A stretch of DNA of 64,000 nt from Centrapalus pauciflorus. Lineage: Eukaryota; Streptophyta; Magnoliopsida; Asterales; Asteraceae. A program made the translations under genes and the position numbers. Each line of letters starts with the position of its first letter. Position 1 is the first letter of the stretch. Positions 49,376 through 60,200 of this stretch are shown here, piece after piece. Under the pieces are notes generated by a model, which was not told where the DNA came from, made no database searches, and was given only the letters and a program-made list of their open reading frames with translations. Location of the stretch: contig JAANYP010002035.1 of NCBI GenBank assembly GCA_020465985.1, positions 43,556 through 107,555 on the forward strand. Direction: 5' to 3'.

Positions 49376-49668
49376 TGTTGGGGTTTTATATTTGGGATAT
49401 GAATGTAATAGTTTAGGGGGGGGGGGGGGGGGCATATTGTAAATCTTCAATACTTGTATTTGTATAAATAGAATACGGTTAGTACTTTCGAATGTACGAA
49501 ATTGCACGACCTGTACAGATAGGTCAATTGTCTAGCTTTCTGTGCAAGATTGAAAGCGCAATATCAATGTAATTCTCTCTGATCTTAATTTAATCATTCA
49601 GTCAGTTATTGATCTGATTGTTGCTCTTATTGCTTAATTCATATTGTGTTGTTGATATTGAAATAACA
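49376..49668 (+). repeat. LTR (293 bp) with TATA box
   Basis: Starts TGTTGGGG after AAAAAGGGGGAGAA and ends GAAATAACA. TATAAATA lies at 49463-49470. A run of 17 G lies at 49416-49432. Confidence 0.78.
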
Positions 49669-51720
49669 ATTGATGGTTACTCACGATATACGTGGGTTAA
49701 GTTCTTGCGATCCAAGGATGAGACAGCTCAATAATTCATCGATTTCATCAAGAATGTCGAGACCCATCAACAGCTGTCAGTGCAATCAATCCGATCAAAC
49801 AGTGACACAAAATTCAATAACTCGGTAGTCAAAAAGTTTCCTGCGATCCAAAGGCATCCATCATCAATTCTCAAACGCACGAACACCTCAACAGAATGGT
49901 ATCGTTGGAAGATGAAATTGTACCCTTCTGGAGGCTGTTCGCACCATGTTAAACTACTCGAAGCTACCACCATTCTTGTGGGCTGAAGCCGTGTCCACGG
50001 CTTGCTACACGCAAAATCGCTCCAATATCCATAAGCGATTTAACAAAACTCCGATATCAAATCAATCTGAATAAAGTTCGATATATAAAATACTTACGAG
50101 TTTTTGGTTGCAGGTGCTACCTGCTTAACGACAAGGACCACCTCGTAAAATTCAATGAGAAAGGGGACGAAACAATCTTTATTGGATACTCATCCAATTC
50201 AAAGGCATATCGCGTGTTTAACACTCGCACCAGGACAATCAACGAGTGTATTGCATATCACATTCGATAAATGTCTGAACTGGTTCCGGAAGTTGACCAA
50301 TCAGGACCTCGCATTACTAAAATTCCTGGAGACACTTCTAAATCTACCTCTTTCTGTTCTCCTGATTTAATTAATTTATTTGATCCTCTTTATAATAAAT
50401 GTTTGGTCCTAGTGTTAATTCTGCTTCTGATTGATTTCTGCAGTTAATACATCTTCATCTGATTCAACTGTTCATCCACCACTTTCGAATCCACCAATTC
50501 ATACACCAACTCTTACACCTCTACCATCTCCACTACCTTCCAGATCATCAACAGACATTCCACCTGTTGAATATACTTCGATAATACCCTCCCACATCGT
50601 ATCGAACATTATCCCTCTAGAAGAACCACCAGAATCTGAATCGGAACCAGTGATGCCGTCACTTAAATCTATTAATCAGAACACATCATCCATCCCCACA
50701 CTCACCCACTGAGCTTCCATCATGTTTACCCCTGCCACACAAAATGAAATGGACCTGTAATCACTCAACTGACCAAATTATTGGTAATATTTCCACTGGG
50801 GTTCAAACTCGAACGACATTTGCTAACGAATGTCTCTTTGCGTCATTCCATAGTATGATTGAGCCTGCTCGTATGGATGATGCCTTGAAAGACCCTGACT
50901 GGATAGTAACAATGTAAGAAAAAGGTCAACCAGTTTATACAACTAAGAGTATGGCGGTTACTTCACAAACCAAAAGGCAGAGCCATAATCGGGACCAAAT
51001 GGATCTTCAAGAACAAACGAGACAAAACGGCATTGTTGTAAGGAACAAGGCGAGACTAGTTAACAAAGGCTACCGACAGCAAGAAGGCATTGATTATGAC
51101 GAGACCTTCACTCTAGTTACACAGATTGAAGATATCAGAATCTTCATGACGTATGCGACACACAAAGACTTCAGAGTGTACCAAATGGACGTCAAGACCG
51201 CCTTCTTAAACGGTGAACTAAACGAAGAGGTGTATGTTGAACAACCACAAGGTTTTATTGATGCACACAAAACGGACCATGTTTATGTGCTTGATAAAGC
51301 TCTCTCTATGGATTGAAACAAGCACCTCGAGCTTGGTATGACAATCTCTTTAATTTTCATACTTCTGCCGGTTTTAGTAAGGGTGTGGTGGACACAACTA
51401 TGTTCACAAAAAGGGAAGGTCCTCATATAATGCTAGAACAAATTTATGTAGATGAAATTATATTTGGATCTAATAACCCTAGGTTTTGTATGGACTTTTC
51501 ATCCCTAATGGTGTCCAGGTTTGAGATGAGTATGATGGCGGAAATGAAATTTTTCCTCAGATTACAAGTGAAACAACTTGAAGACGGGATATTTGTGAAT
51601 CAGTCGAAATGCGTTCTTGACATTCTCAAGAAGTATAAGTTAGACTCTTGCACAGCTATCGCAATCCCCATGGCTTCAAACTGTGAGTTGGTTACTGACC
51701 CTTCTAGGATTTCAGGATAA
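49669..51720 (+). pseudogene. Copia integrase to reverse transcriptase, decayed
   Basis: Begins in the integrase core (DGYSRYTWVKFLRSKDE at 49672), with SIRSNSDTKFNNSV and later VFGCRCYLLNDKDHLVKF. A serine/proline-rich linker lies at 50440-50710. RT starts near 51000 with NKARLVNKGYRQQEGIDYDE and MDVKTAFLNGE. After a frameshift near 51310 come APRAWYDNL and YVDEIIFGS, so the YVDD box has Asp changed to Glu. It ends at 51720 against unrelated AT-rich sequence. RNase H is missing. Confidence 0.82.
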
Positions 51721-52294
51721 GTTTAATACAATTTTAGTGCTGATTACAGTTTTCAAATTAAACTTATAAATGGCAAAAGACTAATCTAATTCATGTCATC
51801 ATACAATCAAATCAAATCTACCCAGACCACCACAATTATCGTCTGCCAATCTGTACCGAAAGTTTGTTGAGTAGTGGTCTATGGAAAACTTCAACTTGAT
51901 TCTTGTGAGACCTAAGAACTAGGTCTAGTAGGTGCTTTTCCCTTATATTTTCCTGTAAAAAGTTTAAACAACAACTATAAGCAATGCATAGTGAGAATAT
52001 AGATTTTCGGATTACATGCATTTCAAGAGGATCATGGGTCTAGCTTGATATGTCTTGACTGCCTCTATCATTAACACAATTATTTGGTCAAAATCGTCCA
52101 AAATAAGCACTTTTTGTCAAGAGCACAAAATTTTACAAAAATTCAGATTTCTCCTATATTTGGACGTCCAACCTACGATTTTTGTTTCTATAACTTTTAA
52201 AAGCTTCAATATATGATTATCAATCATTTTAGCTATAAATCTTTATTGGATTAAATGCAGAAATTACAGTTCAGTTAAAAGCTAGGTTGTTACA
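51721..52294 (-). repeat. Probable gypsy LTR fragment
   Basis: The minus strand begins TGTAACAACCTAGC at 52294, an LTR-like start. Toward 51840-52060 it has the ACTAGGTCT and CCTGTAAAAAG features seen at gypsy LTR 3' ends such as 3360-3440. The other boundary is unclear. 52295-52559 is AT-rich with nothing recognised. Confidence 0.4.
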
Positions 52295-52559
52295 AATTAC
52301 CTCTATAATTATAAATCTATTAAATAATATTTATCTATTATATATAATCTAATCTAATAATATATAATGACTAGATAATTATTTATAATTATCTCTGTTT
52401 ATTTGTTTCTAATTATCCATCTGATTATCTATTAAATGATGATAATACTAATTCAAATAAACACATTTTTTATGTAATATCCAATAATAAATAAAAGACT
52501 AGATAATTATTTAATTATCATCCAATGACAATTAAATCAATACAATATCTAATATTGCA

Positions 52560-52760
52560 TTTTTAGTCCCAGTATTTTGAGTTACAATTAATCATGCATT
52601 AATTTAATCTCAATGATCATTTCGTGTTATAAACAATATCCAATATTATTTATTCAATCGTTCGATTGCATATGCTTAGTTGTGCTCATCGTTGTGACCC
52701 TCAAGTGTTTTATGAAATCACCCATGATGCAGTAGTAATGTCATCTTTATACACCATACA
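52560..52760. repeat. Second copy of the about 205-bp repeat at 33885-34092
   Basis: Reverse-complement match to 33885-34092, starting TTTTAGTCCC and ending CACCATACA. Confidence 0.7.
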
Positions 52761-52767
52761 CTAACAA

Positions 52768-53176
52768 GATCAGAGAATAGTGGATCTCAAAAGAATTTAC
52801 AAAGACCGTTTTGTCAATATTTTCTATCCAACATTCACGGTTGCTAGAGCTAATGGAAAGACGTATCAGTTTAATGAAATAGATTTGTTAAAGATTCATC
52901 TGGTAGATGTTGAAGATTTATTTGATAAATTAAGCCGAAACAAATGAGAAGAGAAATGTAGATTCGCTCTCAAAGCTATCTTTCATTTCATGCATACTAA
53001 ACTTGTCTTACTATCAATCCAAGACTTGCAAATTGGTGTTAAAAGAAGCATGCGTAGGATCAATGTCACTGCACCGAACACACAGATCAAATAGATAGTG
53101 AAGCTCAAAGAATATCAAGTTGTTCTTGATAAACATCTAGTTGTCATCTACAAAGATAAAAATCAAGAGAAGAAAG
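52768..53176 (+). pseudogene. Duplicate of the post-pol ORF fragment 48708-49116
   Basis: The same 409 bp, from GATCAGAGAATAG to AGAAGAAAG, without net length change but with many substitutions and its own stops. It represents a second element of the same family, interrupted by a gypsy LTR at 53177. Confidence 0.8.
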
Positions 53177-53634
53177 TGTCACACCCCGTTACCCCGGTTG
53201 GCAACGAAGCGTGACTCGCGGAAGCGTAACCATAATCATAATGAACGACCACTATATGGACGTTTTCAAAAATACATCGGTGTAACTTTAAAAGATATAA
53301 ATGTTTTACATAACCCGAAAATGATAAAGAGAAGTTCGCAAGGTACAGAGATTTAAATACATAATTAAATCATCCAAAATAATGCAAATAAATCTCCAAC
53401 GGTTTGAAGCTGAGTGCGACTCCTTAAATGCGGAAGCTTGAAAATACTACCGATGTGATGGACTTGCCTTAATTTCCCGAAAATACACGCTAAAATACGT
53501 CAACAAAATTGTTGGTGAGCTCATAGGTTTACACGTAAATCTGACTTGTATGGACAACAATAATAGAGATTGAATTTATAAAATCATAAATTCCATGTTA
53601 TGTATTACTTATAAACCATCATGCAACCGAAGCG
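53177..53634 (-). repeat. Inverted fragment of the gypsy LTR (40064-47993 family)
   Basis: Starts TGTCACACCCCG and matches the reverse complement of the last 450 bp of the LTRs ending at 42312 and 47993, with substitutions. It stops abruptly at AAGCG, where another LTR begins. Confidence 0.8.
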
Positions 53635-54170
53635 TGTTGGGAAATATTCTTAGTAGTTCAAACTGTTAGTTAGATTTCTCATACTGTTAGTGGATTTTCT
53701 ATGTAAGTACAAAGTTCATGCTGTTAGTTGAAGAAGTTCGAGCTGCTAGTATAAAAGTTCAAGCTGCCAGAGTAAACTCACTCAAGCTGCTCTATTCAAG
53801 CTGTTAAGTGATTCAAGCTGCTCAACAGTTTCGTAAACAGAAAGTGCTGATATTCAGGAAAAGATATTTACATGAAGATTCCAACATATCTACTATCAGA
53901 GAAGTCAGAGTCCGTCAAGGAAACAAATCAGAAAGCATTATAAATACATAGAATATGTTTTTCTATTGTAATTAAGTGTCTGCACGTTCAAGTTTGTAAT
54001 TGCTTTTTGTTTAAGTTTTCACAAGCCTCTAAGGTTGTAAAACCCTACGAACAATTTGTGTTCTTCGTCTAATCAAACAGATTAAAGGTGATTGTAATCA
54101 TTCTGTTCAGCAATACAAGCAATTTTGTTTATACAGTTATATTTATTTGATCTTGATTCTGAAAGCTTTT
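53635..54170 (+). repeat. LTR-like fragment with TCAAGCTGCT repeats
   Basis: Starts TGTTGGGAAATATT, has repeated CAAGCTGCT or CGAGCTGCT words and a TATA-like ATTATAAATACATA near 53940. The right end is unclear. The CAAGCTGTTC vocabulary resembles the LTR at 55581-56700, so it may be a related copia family. Confidence 0.5.
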
Positions 54171-54180
54171 ATTAAAATAA

Positions 54181-55528
54181 GAGTAAATTACAGAAATGGT
54201 CCCTGTGGTTTCTTCAAAATTATGGAAACAGTCCCTCAACTTTCAGAGTTGCAGTGGCGGTCCCTCAAACCACTTTTTACTTGCAGAATTGGTCCTTCTG
54301 TTTCTAAATTTTTTACAAATGACGATTTTGCCCTTCTTTCAATTACAAGTTTGGTAATTTCAATTTTGGTCCTTCCTTAATTTTTCATTTTTGGTTTTAA
54401 ATTTGAAATAATAATTTAATAAATTATGATTTGATTCATTATTAATTATATTATTATTATTAATTATTATTAATTGTACCTATTTATTTTATAAAATAAA
54501 TCTATATTTCTTTACTAAAAAAATAATTTTTATTTATATACTTAATTAGTTAAGTTATGCATCTTTTTATGTATTCAATTTATTTATTAAAATTTTATTT
54601 ATTTATATTTTATTCGTTAAACTATTTGTATAATTTTATTATTTATACTTTCCATCAAACTATTTCATTACTTTTAATAAATTTGAATTTGTGTAAATTT
54701 TGATTTAAATTTACTACATCATTACGTTTTGATTTAAGTTTGCTAATTATTATTTTTGATTTAAATATTTTGTTACGCTAATAAGTTTTTATTTAAATTT
54801 ATTATGTTATTTGTTTGGATTTAAATATTTTGTTATGTCAGTACGTTTTAATTTCAATTTATTATTTTATTTGTTTTGATTTAAAATTTTGCTACGTTAA
54901 TACTTAAGTGAAAATTAAAATATTTAAGTGAAAACAAATAAAACATATTAACGTATAAACAAATAGATAAGATTTAAATCTAAGTGAAAATTAAAATATA
55001 GAGATTAATAAATATAAAATATAAATACAATATATTATTTTTACATCTTTAAATATTAATAAATAGATAAGATTTAAATCTACATTCAAAATATATCTTA
55101 TATGTACTTTATCTATAAATCTAATTAAAAAAATATTATTTGTTTATTTATGAAATGATTTGTAAAATTATTTATTTTTAATATATATTAGTAATTTAAG
55201 GCATTTTTTTAAAACCAAACAAATAAAATAATAAATTTAAATAAAAACATATTAGCGTAACAAAATATTTGTAAACTTAAATCAAAACGTAATGAATTAG
55301 TAAATTTAAATCAAAATTTATCAATGTAATGAAATAGTTTTGTGGAAAAGTATAAATGATAAAATTATACAAATAGTTTAACCAATAAAAGATAAATAAA
55401 TAAAACTTTAATAAATAAATTGAATACATAAAAAGATGCATAACTTGACTAATTAAGTATATAAATAAAAATAATTTTTACTAAATAAATATAGATTTAT
55501 TTTACAAAATAAATAGATATAAATGATG

Positions 55529-55577
<49 letters not shown>

Positions 55578-55580
55578 GAA
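54181..55580. mobile_element. Mutator-like foldback, right end interrupted by copia
   Basis: The left end GAGTAAATTACAGAAATGG, then GTCCCTGTGG, is related to the ends at 23194 and 29861. An AT-rich inverted repeat follows: 54440-54800 pairs with 55210-55530 (for example TTAGTTAAGTTATGCATC with GATGCATAACTTGACTAA). An AAT/ATA microsatellite lies at 55530-55570. The right terminus is missing where the copia LTR starts at 55581, so that element entered this one. No coding sequence. Confidence 0.72.
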
Positions 55581-56700
55581 TGTAGGTCCCGAGAGGTTCC
55601 CAAAGTATATAGTTATAAGCTGTAGAGGGGGGGTGAATACAGCAATTTAAAAACTACACACTCTTTTCTCAATGTTTGTATGTATTATCAACAATTTGTT
55701 AATTACAAACAAGCTTGAATGCGGAAGAGTTCAAGCTGAGATGACAGATACAACAGTATGCTTACTAGTCTAAGACAGACTCGAACTAGTATACAATGAA
55801 TACACTCACTAAGAAGCACTCACTGTGTTTACAAGACTTAAGGAACAGCTTAAGTAAAACAGCTTAATCACACAGATGCTGTTTTACAGAAGACTTGCAT
55901 GTATGAAGATCACACTTGCACGTTCACTCTTGGTTTAAGCACTTAGCTTTTTTTCACATTCTTTCTGACCTTAGAAGCTTCCTTTTATACTCACTTAGAG
56001 GATCTCAGAGAAACATCTTCATTGGACAGAAGGAAAAGGAAAAGTCTTGTTGAAAAGACAACATAACCTTTTCTGCACTTTTCTGAAAAGCAGACTTGTC
56101 TTCATATGTGCAGAACTTTTGTCTTTTTACTTTGTCTACTGTTGCATTGCCTTTAACTAAATTAGGAATGTCAACTTTGCGTCTTTCTTCCCTGTAAAGG
56201 CCTATTTTGATATAAGAAAAAGGTATGTCACCCTTTTTCAAATATCCTTTTGTCTTCATGTTACAGAACAGCGTGGGCAGGCTGAGCAGTTCTGTTTTCC
56301 ACTTTGTCTTCGACTTTGTAAACTGATCTTGTAGTCAAAAACAATACATGATGACTTGGAAACATATTCCATAAAGTGTTTAGCCTGTTCACAAAGAACA
56401 GGTTCTGTTCACAAAGAACAAAACACTTTAAAAATGCCCAAGCTGCTCAACAGTGTAGAGCAGCGTAGACAGTTTATGTCCAGCCTGTTCAGCAGACAGA
56501 GCAGCTTGGACAAACTGTCTTAGTTGCAACACATGCAACATATAGAACAACTTTAGACTGATATTGCAAATCATTTTCAGGTTTCAATAAGGCATATAAC
56601 AAGCCTTAAATTCAACCTTCAAATGCATCAACAGGTTTGATTATAAAAGCTCCCCCTTAGATGTAGAACAGGTTTGACTGAGGCCTTTTTGTGCCTAACA
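55581..56700 (-). repeat. 3' LTR of the Sirevirus-like element (1120 bp)
   Basis: The minus strand starts TGTTAGGCACAAAAAGG (56700) and ends CGGGACCTACA (55581). The TATA box is GAGTATAAAAGGAAG at about 55983-55997. The region carries CAAGCTG and AACAGGTT words. A pyrimidine tract sits near the U5 end. Confidence 0.88.
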
Positions 56701-56712
56701 ATCTCCCCCTAT
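56701..56712 (-). promoter_or_regulatory. Polypurine tract
   Basis: The minus strand reads ATAGGGGGAGAT, then the LTR start TGTTAGG. Confidence 0.88.
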
Positions 56713-56845
56713 TTGCAATAACCAGTTCAAGCTGGTCTTGTCAAAAATCACTATATATTTTTACAGTACATTTGCTGAAATAAAATTACAACATTACAGT
56801 AAAGTAAAAGATCAGTTTATATATACACTGATTCTTGACTATACT

Positions 56846-57033
56846 AGAACAACACATGTTCTTACAAGAGTACAACTAATGTACTAATGTATTTTACAAC
56901 TAATGTAAAAGCAAAAATTACAACTTATGTAATAATGTACAACTAATGTACAGGATGTACAACTAATGTACAGGTTGTTTGGACTGTTTGAGATGGGAGC
57001 AGATAATGGCAAGCCTGTCCAACTAATGGACAG
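56846..57033 (-). other. Tandem array of seven hairpins with covarying stems and constant loop
   Basis: Plus-strand hairpins: 56846-56862 AGAACA/TGTTCT, 56869-56885 AGTACA/TGTACT, 56892-56910 TTTTACA/TGTAAAA, 56917-56933 ATTACA/TGTAAT, 56936-56952 and 56956-56972 TGTACA/TGTACA, and 57015-57033 CTGTCCA/TGGACAG. The loop is ACTAA in five, ACTTA in one and ACACA in one (TTAGT on the element's sense strand). The two inner pairs are always CA/TG, and the outer pairs differ with both arms changing together. It lies between the ORF stop (57235) and the PPT. Function unknown. Confidence 0.88.
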
Positions 57034-57234
57034 CTTCCATTCTTCACCTACCCAGATGGTAGATGGACTTCATAACAGTGGAGAAGGATCCTTAACCATC
57101 CTTTCCAATTCTTCCCTTGTATCCTCAAGTTCCTCAACTTCACTTCTGATGATCATGAACTTGGGATCATTGAGTTCTCCTCTTTCATAGAAGCCTCTGA
57201 GCTGATCCCAGATGGATGCTCTCCATTTGCTAGA

Positions 57235-60200
57235 CTACCTGAAAGAAACTGCAAGTCTGAAGGCGGCAAGTTGTCTCAGATCAACTTTGTATAGTTCTGA
57301 GGCTCTTTGGAAGCACTTCTTCTGAGTTAGGGGATCTACAAAAAATGCCCCCAGCTCAGGTTCTTCAATAATCTTGCCATTCTCAAACTCTATTCCTTTA
57401 GGCAGACTATGATCAACTCCTTTTATTTCAAGGGCATAGTCGCCCTGTTCAATCAGCGTAAGGAGTAGCTCCATCTCTGTATCCTTCTTTGTCCTTCTGG
57501 CCTTTATTTTGGGGTATGTCACAGAGACACCCTCTTTTACTTCTTTTGGAATCAGGCCCAGCTCACTTACTCTTTCCATCAGCTTCTTGATGTATGCCCT
57601 GATAGTCTTAGCCGTTTCTGACTTAGACTGGCTCAGGGCAACTGCCAGTTCCACCCATTCCATGTATCCCATCTGTGCAACATCAGTGTGATCGTAGGAT
57701 TCCATTTCAGGGCCTGTTGCACCCATCCCGGTGATCTGAAGTTTCCACTGTGCGCCTTTTCTTGAAATGGGAACAGCTTTGACAATCGCTTCCTTGGCAA
57801 GCCTTCTAGTGGCAACATCATGAAATTTCTTTCTAGCCAAGTTGTCAAAGTGGAATTTGGCTCTGGCAAAGGGTACTGTTGATTTGGTCACAGAGACCTG
57901 AGTACCTTTCTCTACTTCCTTCTCTTTCTCCCCTGCTGATTGTCTGGCAGCTTCCATTATTTTCTTTTGCACCTCCAAGGTAGACATTTTAATTTTCTTT
58001 GCTTCTTGGAGTGCAAAGGATTTAGCAGCTTTAGCAGATTCTTCTTCTTTTCTTAATTCCTCCAGAGCTTGAAGCTGTTCATCCCTAAACTCAAAGTATT
58101 TGTGCATAGGGAGGCCCATCTCTTTGGCTCTGGTCTTGTGAAATTGCATTTCTGCCTGTTTCTGCTGCATAGGATCCTCAGCTACCGTTTCTTTTCCTTT
58201 AGCTGCTGCTTTAGTGACAGCAGCTTCAGGAATTTCTTCTTCTTCTTCATCTTCTGATAGAATAAGGTGCCTCCTTTTGCTTCTAGGCCTGTCCTCAGGA
58301 ATGATTTCCTCCCCCTTAGACTGAGCAGGGTTTGGAGAGACAGCCTGAGTAGGCATAGTAGCTTGAGAAGCACCTTCAGCAGCGCCTGTTTCAAAAATCT
58401 CTGCTGGCTGACCAGTGTGAGTTGCAGACACTGGTATCTCCTTAGGATAAGAAGTTTTCTCCCCCTTAGACTTAGTCTTCGAGGCAGATGACCTCTCCCC
58501 CTTTGAAGGAGATGAAGCAGCGACTTCAACACTTGGTCTGCCTGAAGACACAAAGTCAGCAGGCTTGCCAGCAGGTTTAGAGGATTTAGGACCAACAAGG
58601 CTGTTCACTAAGTAAGCCAAGTTATCCTTCACCTCACTAAGTTGGGAAAGACAGGTTTGAAGAGAAGATGTGTGGGAATCAGCAAGAGTGGTCAACTTAA
58701 GAAGATTTTCCCTATCAGACGCTGTGAACAGCAGAGATTGCAGCTGTGCAAGATGAAGTTCTAGTGAATCTCGCACATCAGCAAGGTCTGATGATACAGA
58801 GTTGGATAGGGAACCAATGATGGTCTGTAAGCTGGCCAAAGTGTTAGGAAGAGTAGAGTTGCAAGAAGTGAGGATAGATGACAGCTGTTGAGAAATGGCT
58901 GCCATGGAGGACACAGAGTCCTGTTGTAAGGAGAGGATAGAGGAGAGAGAGGTGGATACAGTTTGCAGCTGTGCAGTGAGTGCAATCAGCTGTGGATAGT
59001 TGTCAGTGTGAGGAGGGACTGGGAAGGATTCTTTAAACATATCAAAGAATCCTTTGAGCTGCTCAGACACAGAGTCTGAGATGATGGATGGTAGGGAGTG
59101 CATTGTGTTTTCCAAAGAACCAACTTTGTTGGTCAGCAAAGAAAGCTGATCCTTCAAAGGCAGGTCTTTGGGAGATGGTGGTGTATGGGTGGATTGTTTG
59201 GAGTGGGTAGAGGGAGATGATGATGATGAGGCTGGTGTATGAGGATGTGATGGAGAGGGAAGAGGGACTTGGGATAGAAGCTCCATAGCTTGGGCAAAAG
59301 TAAGATGGCCCAGGTTAGAGGGATCAAGAGGTCCTTCAGCAGCGGCTGTAGCTGCATCATCAGGAGAAGGTGATGATGTTTGGGGCCTTTCAGATGCTGC
59401 TTGTGTTGCAACACCCTCATGAAGACCAGTGGTGGTTCCCTCTGCAGTGCCTTGGTCTAAAGGCACCTCATCATTGGGAGATGGAATGTGCATTTCAACA
59501 TCAGCAGTGGTGAAACCTGCTGATGGAATTTGCATTGAGGGAGCAGCCTCACCAGAGGGATGGTATGAGCCCTGAGGTTCATCAGCTTGGGATAGTGGTC
59601 CCTCAGCAGCTGTTTGGTGTTGAACAGCTGAATCATGGGGAACAGAAGTTTGAGGCTGAGCTGCTGATTGGTCTATATCAGCAGCGTGGGCACCTCGTGC
59701 AGACTCAGGGTGTGAGGGGATATGAGTGGGGGACAGTGTGGACACAGTATGGAGTGGAGAGGACTCCTGTCTTTCAATATCCTCAGCCTGTTGGGAGGCT
59801 GGGATAGTTGATGTGGGTATCTCCATTGGTACAACTGGTTCCTGTTGGGAGGAACCAGAGGGTCTAGGCTGACTCAAGGGTGACTCAGGTTGGAGTGAAG
59901 CAGGCTCCAAATGAGCTGAACCTTCTCCCAAAATAGGAGAGGCAGCTGGGGTTGCTTCTTTTACAACTGAACCCTGTTGAGAGGGAACAGAGGAGGTGGT
60001 TTTGTGGGCTGTTTTCTTTTTGGCTAGTGATTTTCTTTGGTAATGGACGGATGATGTGGGTGATTGTGGAGTAGGGAGAGTATCAGTTTGGACATGATGT
60101 GAGACTGGGCTAGGAACAGTGGGGCTGGCCTGTTCCATCGTCTCTTGTGCCACAGAGGCACCAGCCACAAAGGCTTCAGGCTCAACAGATGAGCCATGGT

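Larger units (their letters stand above)
47994..49668 (+). mobile_element. 3' end of another Sirevirus-like element
   Basis: Decayed post-pol ORF, PPT (49362-49375) and LTR (49376-49668), cut on the left by the gypsy 3' LTR and continued on the right by integrase coding of a different copia, into which this element probably inserted. The left flank of the gypsy element does not continue this ORF, so a deletion or a complex history is likely. Confidence 0.65.
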
